Of a DNA stretch of 64,000 bases, positions 7,644-16,842 are shown in pieces; the first letter of the stretch is position 1, and each line of letters opens with the position of its first letter. The position numbers and the translations under genes are program-made. Origin of the DNA: Bovifimicola ammoniilytica (lineage in GTDB: Bacteria; Bacillota; Clostridia; Lachnospirales; Lachnospiraceae); NCBI RefSeq assembly GCF_025567085.1, contig NZ_JAOQJN010000005.1, positions 1 through 64,000 of the forward strand, read 5' to 3'. The notes beneath the pieces were generated by a model that was not told the DNA's origin, ran no database searches, and saw nothing but the letters and a program-made list of their open reading frames with translations.

Positions 7644-8366
7644 TCATCCAACACCAAAATCAGTATTGTTGAGTAAAATATCTACACGATTGTTGTTGAT
7701 ATATAGTGGATAAACATTTTCTATAAAATTTTTGATGACACGTGGATCGGGATGTATAGGCATACCATTGTCTACCATAATATTTACGCATACTCTTTCA
7801 AAATATTTAAGTCCTGTTTCTATATCATTAATCATACTTTCAGAAGTCTGACCTGGAATACCTTGTAACAAACATACTTCATCAAAGTATTTTGCAATTT
7901 CTGCAGGAGAATCGGTATCAATTCCCTTAACCAGATAGGACTCTCTGAATAAGGAATCAAAAGTTTCAACACCTATTTTAATTTTTGCTTTGATACCGTT
8001 GGTGTCAAAAAGTCTGCGTAAATCCTCAACACTATCCTTATGCATATAATGACATTCAAAATGTATTTCGGAAATATTTTTTTCCTTACATTTTGTGATA
8101 ATATAATTCATAGTCTTTGTATCTAAATCTACAAAACTGCCAGAGTTAATAACTTCAAGTTTTGCGTAGATGCCGGATACTCTGTCAAGCACCTCTTTAT
8201 TGAGGATAAAATTTTGTTCTTCATCAGGGCAGCGATCTAAATGATAATTACAGAATCGGCATTTTAGCCATTTACATCCATTGCCACGAAGCAGAGTGAT
8301 TTCGCGGGGATTTTTCTCTGTGATTATTGAATAACGTTCTAATGAAGAGTTATCTGTATTCGCCAT
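7644..8366 (-). CDS. Radical SAM protein, candidate queuine lyase (QueL-like)
   Basis: The 240-aa protein carries a Cys cluster GCKWLKCRFCNYH (Cys-x4-Cys-x2-Cys, about residues 32-40) that would bind the 4Fe-4S cluster of a radical SAM enzyme; the first gap is four residues instead of the usual three. A TIM-barrel-like body follows (INSGSFVDLDTKTMNYI, IKIGVETFDSLFRESYLVKG, LLQGIPGQTSE). It is translated from a transcript that begins with a preQ1-I-like riboswitch and is followed by a YhhQ transporter. In Clostridioides difficile a radical SAM lyase, QueL, releases queuine from queuosine phosphate and cooperates with YhhQ-type transport; the context makes the same role the best guess here. No tgt or QueK is visible in the window. 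GAAAGG precedes the ATG. Confidence 0.75.
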   Translation of the reverse strand: MANTDNSSLERYSIITEKNPREITLLRGNGCKWLKCRFCNYHLDRCPDEEQNFILNKEVLDRVSGIYAKLEVINSGSFVDLDTKTMNYIITKCKEKNISEIHFECHYMHKDSVEDLRRLFDTNGIKAKIKIGVETFDSLFRESYLVKGIDTDSPAEIAKYFDEVCLLQGIPGQTSESMINDIETGLKYFERVCVNIMVDNGMPIHPDPRVIKNFIENVYPLYINNNRVDILLNNTDFGVG

Positions 8367-8385
8367 TGTTTTTGCCTTTCAGATT

Positions 8386-8415
8386 AAAAATACTCCTACA
8401 AAACTGTAGGAGTAT
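8386..8415 (-). terminator. Riboswitch expression-platform terminator
   Basis: On the minus strand ATACTCCTACA (8415-8405) pairs with TGTAGGAGTAT (8400-8390) around a four-base loop and is followed by TTTTT. It stands between the aptamer and the radical SAM start codon, so it would stop transcription before the coding region when formed. Confidence 0.85.
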
Positions 8416-8446
8416 ATAGTCAAAATTTACATATAAAAATATAATA

Positions 8447-8487
8447 GTCCCTAGTTTTGTTTACAGACAGGATGGTTACGAACTGTC
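8447..8487 (-). promoter_or_regulatory. preQ1-I riboswitch aptamer
   Basis: Read on the minus strand, GACAG (8487-8483) pairs with CTGTC (8470-8466) to form P1; between them lies the loop TTCGTAACCATC. P1 is followed by an A-rich strand, TGTAAACAAAACTAGGGA. The loop's AACC with the downstream AGGG can form the P2 pseudoknot. The arrangement closely follows the small class-I preQ1 aptamers, including the AACAAAAC-type A-rich segment that I recall from the Thermoanaerobacter example. An intrinsic terminator lies 31 bases downstream, and the genes controlled are a radical SAM enzyme and a YhhQ transporter, which is fitting for a queuine-precursor sensor that turns the operon off. Confidence 0.8.
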
Positions 8488-8504
8488 TTATTAAATTGTA
8501 AAAA

Positions 8505-8556
8505 ATTATCCATATTATAAATATACATTATATATTTATAAAGTACATAGGATAAT
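8505..8556. repeat. Long imperfect AT-rich inverted repeat
   Basis: ATTATCC (8505-8511) with GGATAAT (8550-8556) encloses ATAAATATA (8517-8525) with TATATTTAT (8531-8539). It lies in the 297-base space between the DUF885 gene and the riboswitch and may end the DUF885 transcript or overlap the riboswitch promoter; several TATAAT-like boxes occur in it but none has a convincing -35. Confidence 0.4.
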
Positions 8557-8663
8557 ATATGACATAGACAAGTAAATATTAATTATATTCGAAGGTATAA
8601 TTAAATACCAGGACGTGAATATATCTACAACGAGAGATATTGTAGTCTATGACTTTTAAGTTG

Positions 8664-10496
8664 TCAAGCAGTAGTTTTCTGCCTTGAAAGCCAGGTATCA
8701 AATCTGTCTTTAATAATTTCAAACTGTGCAGGACCTATATCAAGAATAAATTTATGAAAATCTTTTATGTTAAATTTGTCGCCTAACTCTGACTCGGCAG
8801 TTTCTTTCATATCAGTAAATTCTAGATAACCAATATAGTATGCAAGATATACAGCCGGATCTTCGACAAGTGTTTCAAAAATTTCATCTCCAACAGATTC
8901 ATCATATCCGATTGAGGTTATGAAATCTTTAGTCTCCTGTCTGCTCCAGCCATCATAATGAATGCCGATATCTGCAAGACAGTAAACATCATATGACAGG
9001 CATTGCATAGCCTTATTGAACTTAATGGTATCCTTATCCTGACCAGAATAATTGAAACTGTATAACTCAGCATAAAGTCCCCAGCCTTCAATATAACCGG
9101 TGTATCTTAAGAGATTTCTTATAAGATCAGGATTAGTATTCTGGAAATATGTTGTCTGATACATATGTCCCGGAAATCCCTCATGCGCAAGTACAGGATA
9201 TAAATCCATATCTTTATAAGTTTCATTCCTGTTAATATAGATATTATTCTTAGATGTATTATCTATATGTGGAATGTAGTAATAAGCAGGATTCTCATAT
9301 TTCTCAATGTCCTTTGGTACATCAGATACAGTATAATTTGTGTCGTAGCCTTCTGGAAAATCAGCAGTAATTTTGTCAAGTAAGTGTTTTAGAATTGTAT
9401 CAGGCTCAGATGTATCAAAAGAGTATTTATCCATCTTATCATATAAATCAGCATCTTTATAAGAAAGTACCATAATGGAATTAAGATCTTTCTTTAGTTT
9501 CTTATTAAGCATATTCTTGATTTCTGAAACGGTCTTATCAGAAGATGTGATGTCTCTTACAAGAAGTTCATAATATTTCTTACCATTTTCATAATTGCAT
9601 AAACCACCCTCATTTTTGCATTTACCCTTTAATGAGGATAAAGAGGAAATCATCTTCTGATAGGCAGGTAATATTGAATTTTTAACTATATCGGTGTTCT
9701 CTTTAATATAGTTATCCTTTTCGGATGATTCAATGTCAGATAATTTGTTAATCTTATCGTTAAAAGTTGTAATTAGAAAATGATTATCAGTATTACTGAT
9801 AAATTCGTTACAGGAATCAATAAGGGAATCAATCCAGAAATCAGGAATTCCCATACCTTTTTCAGCCTTTTCACTTTCATAAGACATAACACTGTCATAA
9901 TAATCAGGTATAAGTTTAATTAACTCAATATAATCTTTAACATCAGACTTTGCATTAAATTCAAATTCTCCAAGGAATGATGGAAGAGAAGTCTGTATAC
10001 CTGACATTGGGGAGAGGTAATCTTCATAAAGATAAAAATCACTGAAATTAAGCGTATCTTCTAAATCGGTTTTTAAAATATCATATGTAAGTTTCTGGTT
10101 ATCAGTTAAATAGTCATAATTAAAATCAACAAGTTCATCAAGATATTTTTGAACTTTTTCATTATCTTCATCAAAGGATTCCTTAGATGCATCGCCAAGA
10201 GTATATGGACAGTTCTTAAAGCCATAATCTTCGGGATATGAGAAGTATGAATGAACAGATAGCGAGCTTTCAGATACAATTTCCTTAAATAAATCTGAAG
10301 TAAATGTGTCGAATTTCTTCTGTTCAGCGGTTGCTTCCTCAGAATCATTTGCATCAGCTTCATTATCCTTATCTGAAGTAGTAATCTCTGAATCGTTAGA
10401 ATCAGGTTTGCTGTTGATGGTAACGCTTCTACAAGATGTACATACTAATACAATAAGTAAAAGTACTGTTAGAAATTTTTGATAAAATTTTTTCAT
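8664..10496 (-). CDS. DUF885-family metallopeptidase-like lipoprotein
   Basis: The 610-aa protein begins with a signal sequence (MKKFYQKFLTVLLLIVLVC) and Cys in VCTSC that could be a lipoprotein attachment site, then a low-complexity acidic linker (residues 25-58, Asp/Glu/Ser-rich), then a long DUF885 domain. The family's putative zinc motif is present as HEGFPGHMYQ (about residue 442), with the downstream acidic partner in GYIEGWGLYAE. DUF885 proteins are probably extracellular peptidases; the substrate is not established. GGAGGG sits just before the ATG. It is a single-gene unit with its own promoter (10553-10581), divergent from the secreted protein gene at 10725. It would be anchored on the outer face of the cell membrane. 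Confidence 0.85.
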   Translation of the reverse strand: MKKFYQKFLTVLLLIVLVCTSCRSVTINSKPDSNDSEITTSDKDNEADANDSEEATAEQKKFDTFTSDLFKEIVSESSLSVHSYFSYPEDYGFKNCPYTLGDASKESFDEDNEKVQKYLDELVDFNYDYLTDNQKLTYDILKTDLEDTLNFSDFYLYEDYLSPMSGIQTSLPSFLGEFEFNAKSDVKDYIELIKLIPDYYDSVMSYESEKAEKGMGIPDFWIDSLIDSCNEFISNTDNHFLITTFNDKINKLSDIESSEKDNYIKENTDIVKNSILPAYQKMISSLSSLKGKCKNEGGLCNYENGKKYYELLVRDITSSDKTVSEIKNMLNKKLKKDLNSIMVLSYKDADLYDKMDKYSFDTSEPDTILKHLLDKITADFPEGYDTNYTVSDVPKDIEKYENPAYYYIPHIDNTSKNNIYINRNETYKDMDLYPVLAHEGFPGHMYQTTYFQNTNPDLIRNLLRYTGYIEGWGLYAELYSFNYSGQDKDTIKFNKAMQCLSYDVYCLADIGIHYDGWSRQETKDFITSIGYDESVGDEIFETLVEDPAVYLAYYIGYLEFTDMKETAESELGDKFNIKDFHKFILDIGPAQFEIIKDRFDTWLSRQKTTA

Positions 10497-10552
10497 AAAC
10501 CCTCCATTTAATATTAATAAATATAATATCGTAATTAATAGTTGTATTAGAG

Positions 10553-10581
10553 ATTATAAAACGGCTTAATAAAAAAAGCAA
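10553..10581 (-). promoter_or_regulatory. Predicted promoter of the DUF885 lipoprotein gene
   Basis: On the minus strand TTGCTT (10581-10576), a 17-base spacer and TATAAT (10558-10553) stand about 57 bases before the start codon. Confidence 0.55.
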
Positions 10582-10590
10582 ATAATTATA

Positions 10591-10619
10591 TTGACAATTA
10601 GAAAAAGATGATATATCAT
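10591..10619 (+). promoter_or_regulatory. Predicted promoter of the 10725 secreted-protein gene
   Basis: A consensus TTGACA (10591-10596), a 17-base spacer and TATCAT (10614-10619) give a good sigma-A promoter. The leader of about 100 bases contains three copies of a TTAACTAA-like element near 10676-10706. Confidence 0.6.
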
Positions 10620-10724
10620 TTATAACACACAAATCAAAATGTTGCAACACAAAAATAAAATATTACAAATAGTCATTAACTAAATAATTAACTAATAAGT
10701 TAAACTAAGGAGTGTGAAGATATA

Positions 10725-12878
10725 GTGAGGATAGATAAAACAGAGAAATTAAAGATGAAAGGGCTAAATAGAGATAATCAAAGTACAAATATATTAGAGG
10801 TGAAAAATAAAGGGATAAAAATTAAGAAAACATATTTAAAAAATGTTGTTAGTGTTTTCGGGGTAATGGTTATTCTGTTAGTTGTGTTACTGTTGGGTGA
10901 AGATAAAACATATGGATATGCAGACACTAATTTGTATAAGGAGACATTAGAATTTGATTCAAATGGTAATCTTAGAATGACAACGCATGATAAGAAAGCT
11001 ACATCTGCCATAATATACAGGACGATAGGCTGGGTTATAAAGAGGTATGATATGCCTATTAATGCAAGGGGGCAGCAGTATGCAATAATTCCTGTTAGTA
11101 ATAATGTGGAATATAGAGATGATCCTAATAATCCTGCATATATGTATTGTTATTATACAGGGACTAAGGATACTATTGAAAAAGTTATAGATAGTGTTTC
11201 AAAAGAGTGGAAGAATCAGTTATTCAAATATGGAGACCATGTGTATATTGATGAAATTATGACTGTTGTAGAAAGGGGAAATGTTCTTGGTGGGTTTAAT
11301 GCTGATGGGAGGAGCTTCTGGGGTGAAGTATATTTCGATTATGAAGGAATTTCTCAGGCTAGACCATGGGCATCAAAAGAGAGTCTAAAGACACATTATG
11401 ATAAAAAGGTATATTTCCCTTCGCAGGTAAAGGAGAAGTATTTCAGAAAAACAGAGATGAAAATAGGTGAGGTTACGAACAAGAAAGATACAGAATGTAA
11501 AATGGATATTGGTGAAGGTAGTAAGTTTGCAAGCAGATATGATATAGAAAAAGCAGTTCCAACCGGCGAATCACTTTATGTTGATGGGAAAGCAGACAGT
11601 TATTTTTATAATATGGTTTTCTCGAAAAATATAATTTCGGTTTCTATTCCACTTAAATTTGTAATTACCTATACATTAAAGTGGAAAGATTATAGTGGAA
11701 CACTTAGAAGTGAGAAAAAAGAGATTATACAATGGTATTATGTTAATAGGAGTGCATCATACTATATGGTAGAAGAGTGCAAGGTGCAATATCTTTCTGG
11801 TGCTCATGTAACGGGATATGCATTTGAAAAAGGAGAAATTGATATACCGGTTAATGGATTAACACCTAAAATGGTACAGGTGCATATGAATGACTATGAT
11901 TATCACATGGAATTTCCTAAGTATAATGATGTGTATTATATTGACGGCGGAATAATAAGTCAATTAGAGATAAATGGTGTAAAGCCATCAATTCCGGATA
12001 TAAACCGACATGCACTTGCTAATTCCAAAATAGGAGATATAAAAGTAAGAAACGATTATTTAGAGATTAATAAAATATGTTTTCTGGACAATAAATGGTC
12101 AAATAATAATGCAAAACAACCCTATATGGGAAAATTAGAAGATAAGACAGAGGTGTATGCGACAGGTTATTTAATTCCGCATACGAAGCAGAACAGACCG
12201 AGTCAGCCGACTTCGGGCTACTTTGTATATAAAGAATTTGGAACAACTAATAATACAAGGGTTGCAGCAAAAGATATAAAAAGTGTAAGTATACATACGC
12301 CGGTATATATAGATGGAAAAGTATTGAATACTACTAACGTTTATGATGCTAAAGATAATAGTTTATTAGTGGATAAAAATAATAAAGATAATAAGGCATT
12401 ATATATTAATAATGAAATAAATAGTGAAGCAGATACACAGGAAAATATAATAATAAAGGGTAAAGAGTTTGAAGTTATGCCTATAACAACAGGTGAACAC
12501 CAAAATTATCAGGGATATGGCAATCAGGATTACAATAGGTATATAGACAAAATAGAGATAAAGTTTGATGAAGATATAGAGATAAAAGAGGCGGATTGTG
12601 AAGAAACTAAATTATTATCTAAAGGTGAATGGATTGAATGGAAAGAGAAAAATAAGTATGTGACTAATACAGATAAGAACGAAATTAATATGGATATAAG
12701 AGCATATGCAAAGAATCATATAAGTGTTGGTAATGCATTGAATTATCTGGAAGAAAGAGCAAATAAAAATAGACAGAATTATGTAGCATATAATTCTGTT
12801 AAATGCAAAATTAAAGATAAAGATGATAATGAAGATAAAGAACCAACTGTTGAACACAGGGTTGTGGGAACACATTAA
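10725..12878 (+). CDS. Large secreted or membrane-anchored protein of unknown function
   Basis: The product is 717 aa. The start is GTG 10725 with AAGGAG at 10707-10712; ATG 10755 is a less likely alternative. A 40-residue basic N-terminus precedes one strong hydrophobic segment (about residues 40-60, VVSVFGVMVILLVVLLLG) that acts as a signal anchor or an unusually late signal peptide, with AYADTN-like processing context (YGYADT) just after it. The rest is extracellular, beta-rich and Tyr/Asn/Lys-rich, with no enzymatic motif I can see. It may belong to the uncharacterised DUF5704-type secreted proteins of clostridia, but that is a guess. It has its own promoter and no partner gene; metG follows 160 bases later. 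Confidence 0.65.
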   Translation: MRIDKTEKLKMKGLNRDNQSTNILEVKNKGIKIKKTYLKNVVSVFGVMVILLVVLLLGEDKTYGYADTNLYKETLEFDSNGNLRMTTHDKKATSAIIYRTIGWVIKRYDMPINARGQQYAIIPVSNNVEYRDDPNNPAYMYCYYTGTKDTIEKVIDSVSKEWKNQLFKYGDHVYIDEIMTVVERGNVLGGFNADGRSFWGEVYFDYEGISQARPWASKESLKTHYDKKVYFPSQVKEKYFRKTEMKIGEVTNKKDTECKMDIGEGSKFASRYDIEKAVPTGESLYVDGKADSYFYNMVFSKNIISVSIPLKFVITYTLKWKDYSGTLRSEKKEIIQWYYVNRSASYYMVEECKVQYLSGAHVTGYAFEKGEIDIPVNGLTPKMVQVHMNDYDYHMEFPKYNDVYYIDGGIISQLEINGVKPSIPDINRHALANSKIGDIKVRNDYLEINKICFLDNKWSNNNAKQPYMGKLEDKTEVYATGYLIPHTKQNRPSQPTSGYFVYKEFGTTNNTRVAAKDIKSVSIHTPVYIDGKVLNTTNVYDAKDNSLLVDKNNKDNKALYINNEINSEADTQENIIIKGKEFEVMPITTGEHQNYQGYGNQDYNRYIDKIEIKFDEDIEIKEADCEETKLLSKGEWIEWKEKNKYVTNTDKNEINMDIRAYAKNHISVGNALNYLEERANKNRQNYVAYNSVKCKIKDKDDNEDKEPTVEHRVVGTH

Positions 12879-12888
12879 GAAAAGAATA

Positions 12889-12917
12889 TTGACAATATGG
12901 TATATATGCGAATACAA
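12889..12917 (+). promoter_or_regulatory. Weak promoter candidate upstream of metG
   Basis: TTGACA (12889-12894) is followed after 17 bases by ATACAA (12912-12917). The -35 is perfect, the -10 poor. I found no T-box specifier hairpin in the 160-base leader. Confidence 0.35.
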
Positions 12918-13038
12918 AACCTTGCAAAATTCGTAATTTAAAGGTATTATTAAAGATAGTGATTTTATAAGAAAGATGCGGGAATTAAGTTGCCCGGCTT
13001 AAGATTAGAAATATGAATGTTATAAAAGGAGACATATT

Positions 13039-14991
13039 ATGTGTAAAGATTGCAAGAATAAACCTTATTATTTAACAACTGCCATAGCATATACATCAGG
13101 TAAGCCACATATTGGAAATACTTATGAAATTGTACTTGCTGACAGTATTGCAAGATTCAAGAGAGAAGAAGGATACGATGTAAGATTCCAGACAGGAACC
13201 GATGAACATGGTCAGAAAGTTGAGCTTAAGGCTGAAGAAATGGGAGTTACTCCTAAGGAATTTGTAGATGGAGTATCTACTGAGATTAAGAGAATCTGGG
13301 ACTTGATGAATACATCATATGATAAATTCATCAGAACTACAGATGATTACCATGAGAAACAGGTTCAGAAAATATTTAAGAAATTATATGACCAGGGAGA
13401 TATTTATAAAGGTTTCTATGAGGGAATGTATTGTACGCCTTGTGAATCATTTTTTACTGCATCACAGTTAGTAGATGGAAAATGTCCTGATTGTGGAAGA
13501 GAGTGTCAGCCTGCTAAAGAAGAGGCATATTTCCTTAAATTATCAAAATATACAGACAGATTAATTGAACATATAAATAATCATCCTGAATTTATTCAAC
13601 CACCATCAAGAAAAAATGAGATGATGAATAACTTTATCCTTGCAGGATTACAGGATCTTTGTGTATCAAGAACTTCGTTCAAATGGGGAATTCCTGTATC
13701 ATTTGATGATAAACACATTGTATATGTATGGCTTGATGCATTATCAAACTATATCACAGGACTTGGCTATGATGTAGATGGTAATAGTGATGAGAAATTT
13801 AGTAAATATTGGCCAGCAGATTTACACCTTATTGGTAAAGATATTTTAAGATTCCATACAATTTATTGGCCTATTATGTTAATGGCATTAGATCTGCCAC
13901 TTCCAAAACAGATTTTTGGACATCCTTGGTTATTACAGAATGATGGTAAGATGAGTAAGTCAAAGGGAAATGTTATCTATGCAGATGACCTTGTAGATTT
14001 ATTTGGTGTTGATGCTGTAAGATATTTTGTTCTTCATGAGATGCCATTTGAAAGTGATGGTATTATTTCATGGGAATTAGTAGTAGAACGTCTTAATTCC
14101 GAATTAGCTAATACACTTGGTAATCTTGTTAACAGAACAATATCTATGTCTAATAAATATTTTGGTGGTGTTGTTACTGATAAAGGTGTCAATACAGAAG
14201 AATGTGATGCTGACCTTAAGAGAGTAGTACTTGAGACACCTGGTAAAGTTATCGCTAAAATGGATGAGTTAAGAGTTGCAGATGCAATTACAGAAATATT
14301 TACATTATTCAAGAGATGTAATAAGTATATTGACGAAACAATGCCATGGGCACTTGCTAAAGATGAGAGTCAGTCAGACAGACTTTCAACTGTATTATAT
14401 AATCTTGTTGAGAGTATCTCTGTTGGGGCTAGTTTACTTGAATCATTTATGCCTGAGACATCTGGAAAGGTACTTAAGCAGTTAAATGCTGCTAAACGTA
14501 CGCTTGACGATATGAATGAATTTGGTAAATATGTATCGGGTAATAAAGTAACTGACACACCTGAGATTTTATTTGCAAGACTTGACATAAATGAAGTATT
14601 AGAAAAAGTGGAGGCTTTAAAAGCAGCACAGCAGGGACCAAAATATCCTGAAGTTGAAGCTAAGGAAGAAATTACTGTTGACGATTTTGATAAGATCCAG
14701 ATCAGAGTTGGCGAAGTCCTTAAATGTGAAAAAGTTAAAAAGGCAAAGAAACTATTAGTTTCTCAGATCAGAGTTGGAAATGAAGTAAGACAGATTGTTT
14801 CAGGAATTTCATTACATTATACACCTGAAGAAATGGTGGGAAAGAAAGTTGCAGTTATAACTAACTTAAAGCCTGCTAAGTTATGTGGATTAATATCAGA
14901 GGGTATGATTCTGGCAGCAAGTGATGATGATGGAAACCTCTCGGTATTAACAGTAGATAAAGACATAATTAGCGGATCGGAGATTTGCTAA
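13039..14991 (+). CDS. metG: Methionyl-tRNA synthetase
   Basis: The enzyme charges initiator and elongator tRNA-Met with methionine in the cytosol. The 650-aa length matches bacterial MetRS with a C-terminal tRNA-binding domain. The HIGH-type motif is PHIGNTYE (about residue 24), the zinc-knuckle region has CTPCES followed by CPDCGREC (about 130-155), the KMSKS loop is KMSKSKGN (about 303), and the C-terminal EMAP/Trbp111-like domain starts near VDDFDKIQIRVGEV (about 550). AAAAGGAG lies before the ATG. It is followed one base after its stop by tatD and then rsmA, the common firmicute metG-tatD-rsmA order, so the three are probably one operon. Confidence 0.97.
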   Translation: MCKDCKNKPYYLTTAIAYTSGKPHIGNTYEIVLADSIARFKREEGYDVRFQTGTDEHGQKVELKAEEMGVTPKEFVDGVSTEIKRIWDLMNTSYDKFIRTTDDYHEKQVQKIFKKLYDQGDIYKGFYEGMYCTPCESFFTASQLVDGKCPDCGRECQPAKEEAYFLKLSKYTDRLIEHINNHPEFIQPPSRKNEMMNNFILAGLQDLCVSRTSFKWGIPVSFDDKHIVYVWLDALSNYITGLGYDVDGNSDEKFSKYWPADLHLIGKDILRFHTIYWPIMLMALDLPLPKQIFGHPWLLQNDGKMSKSKGNVIYADDLVDLFGVDAVRYFVLHEMPFESDGIISWELVVERLNSELANTLGNLVNRTISMSNKYFGGVVTDKGVNTEECDADLKRVVLETPGKVIAKMDELRVADAITEIFTLFKRCNKYIDETMPWALAKDESQSDRLSTVLYNLVESISVGASLLESFMPETSGKVLKQLNAAKRTLDDMNEFGKYVSGNKVTDTPEILFARLDINEVLEKVEALKAAQQGPKYPEVEAKEEITVDDFDKIQIRVGEVLKCEKVKKAKKLLVSQIRVGNEVRQIVSGISLHYTPEEMVGKKVAVITNLKPAKLCGLISEGMILAASDDDGNLSVLTVDKDIISGSEIC

Positions 14992-14992
14992 A

Positions 14993-15760
14993 ATGATATT
15001 TGATACACATGCACATTATGATGATGAAGCATTTGATACTGATAGAGATGAATTGCTCACAAGTATGAATGAGAATGGCATATGCAATATCGTAAACGTG
15101 GGTGCATCTATGGACTCGACAAAAGCATCTGTAGAGTTATCGAAGAAATATGATTTTATGTATACTTCTGTAGGAGTTCACCCAAATGAAACGGGTGAAC
15201 TCACAGAAAATGATATGTACACACTAAGAAAATTATCCGAGGATAAAAAAGTAGTTGCCATAGGTGAAATAGGATTAGATTATCATTTTTTAGAACCAGA
15301 CAAAGATATTCAAAAGAAGTGGTTTAGAAAGCAGCTGGATGTTGCGGCAGAAACAGGACTTCCGGTTATAATTCATAGTCGTGATGCAGCAAGTGATACA
15401 ATGTCGATACTGAAAGAATATCAGGGTAAATTATCAGGCGGCGTAATTCATTGCTATTCTTATAGCCTTGAAATGGCGAAAGAATATATAAAAATGGGAT
15501 ATTATATCGGTATTGGCGGTGTAGTAACATTTAAGAATGCGAAAAAACTCATTGAGGTAGCAGAAAATATAGCACTAGAGAATATAGTGTTAGAAACGGA
15601 TTGTCCATATTTATCACCTGAACCAAATCGAGGTAAGAGAAACGATTCAATTAATTTACATTATGTCGTAAAGAAAATATCTGAATTAAGAGGTATTTCA
15701 GAAGAAGAAATAATAGAGCAGACATATAAAAATGCAATTGATTTATATAAATTGAATTAA
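14993..15760 (+). CDS. tatD: TatD-family metal-dependent DNase/hydrolase
   Basis: The 255-aa protein is a TIM-barrel metallo-hydrolase of the TatD/YabD type, generally a 3'-5' exonuclease or deoxyribonuclease. Metal-binding motifs are visible: DTHAHYDD at the N-terminus, GEIGLDYH near residue 91, IIHSRDA near 125, HCYS near 152 and ETDCPYLSPEP near 201. The start codon lies one base after the metG stop, so translation is coupled; the ribosome site is inside metG (CGGAG). Length and motifs are standard for the family. It is the middle gene of the metG-tatD-rsmA cluster. Confidence 0.95.
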   Translation: MIFDTHAHYDDEAFDTDRDELLTSMNENGICNIVNVGASMDSTKASVELSKKYDFMYTSVGVHPNETGELTENDMYTLRKLSEDKKVVAIGEIGLDYHFLEPDKDIQKKWFRKQLDVAAETGLPVIIHSRDAASDTMSILKEYQGKLSGGVIHCYSYSLEMAKEYIKMGYYIGIGGVVTFKNAKKLIEVAENIALENIVLETDCPYLSPEPNRGKRNDSINLHYVVKKISELRGISEEEIIEQTYKNAIDLYKLN

Positions 15761-15801
15761 TTAAAGTAGAATAGATAAATTGCATTGAAACGGAGGGCTA
15801 T

Positions 15802-16665
15802 ATGGCTACATTAGGCATACCTAAGAATACGATTGAAATATTGCAGAAGTACAATTTTACATTTCAGAAGAAATTTGGACAAAACTTTTTGATTGATACA
15901 AGAGTTCTTGAGAGAATCATAGCACAGGCTGAGATTACGAAAGATGATATGGTGTTAGAGATTGGTCCGGGAATTGGTACAATGACACAGTATTTATGTG
16001 AAAATGCAAGGGAAGTCGTAGCTGTTGAAATAGATAATTCGCTTATTCCTATCTTAGAGGATACATTAAGTGAATATAATAATGTAACAGTTATTAATGA
16101 TGATATTTTAAAAGTGGATATTAATAAACTGGTAGAAGAACACAATGCAGGAAAGCCTATAAAAGTCGTTGCAAATCTTCCGTATTACATTACAACTCCG
16201 ATAATAATGGGACTTTTTGAGAAAAAAGTGAATGTGGACAGTATAACAGTAATGGTTCAAAAAGAGGTCGCAGATAGAATGAAATCAGGTCCCGGAAGCA
16301 AGGATTATGGTGCGTTGTCGTTAGCAGTCCAGTATTATTCAAAGCCTGAGATAGTTGCAAATGTACCGCCTAACTGTTTTATGCCAAGACCTAATGTAAG
16401 TTCAGCAGTCATAAGGCTTAAATTGTATGACGAAATGGCAGTTAAAGTAGAGAACGAAAACTTGTTATTCCGACTTATAAGGGCATCATTTAATCAAAGA
16501 AGAAAAACATTGGTAAATGGAATTAAGAATTCGGGGGAACTTAATTATACAAAAGAGCAGGTTGTCGAAGCACTTGCTAAAATGGGACTTAATGAGAATA
16601 TAAGAGGTGAAGCATTAACACTAGAACAATTTGGTGAATTATCTGATATTCTAAATGAAATGTAG
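15802..16665 (+). CDS. rsmA: 16S rRNA adenine dimethyltransferase
   Basis: RsmA (KsgA) dimethylates the two adjacent adenosines at the 3' end of 16S rRNA late in 30S assembly, using S-adenosylmethionine. The 287-aa product has the diagnostic N-terminal KKFGQNFLID, the SAM-binding LEIGPGIGTMTQYL (about residues 51-64), the catalytic NLPYYITTPI (about 127) and the C-terminal FNQRRKTLVNGI (about 232). GGAGGGC precedes the ATG. It completes the housekeeping cluster. After it come about 175 bases with a TTATTTGCT/AGCAAATAA inverted repeat but no clear terminator. Confidence 0.97.
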   Translation: MATLGIPKNTIEILQKYNFTFQKKFGQNFLIDTRVLERIIAQAEITKDDMVLEIGPGIGTMTQYLCENAREVVAVEIDNSLIPILEDTLSEYNNVTVINDDILKVDINKLVEEHNAGKPIKVVANLPYYITTPIIMGLFEKKVNVDSITVMVQKEVADRMKSGPGSKDYGALSLAVQYYSKPEIVANVPPNCFMPRPNVSSAVIRLKLYDEMAVKVENENLLFRLIRASFNQRRKTLVNGIKNSGELNYTKEQVVEALAKMGLNENIRGEALTLEQFGELSDILNEM

Positions 16666-16842
16666 TATGAGTGGCAATTATATATAAGCATGATGTATTA
16701 AAAAGTTCCTGCCAATAAATAATTGTCATATTTCTTATTTGCTCAGCATACATTAAGTAAGAAAGCAAATAAAAGAAAAGGAATACACAGTACACAAATT
16801 TAGGCGTGTACATAAGGGTAAAAGCTTTAGAATGGAGGAAAA

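Noticed and set aside
12879..13038. T-box riboswitch before metG
   Set aside because: The 160-base leader lacks a recognisable T-box sequence and terminator/antiterminator pair; only a weak promoter candidate is seen.
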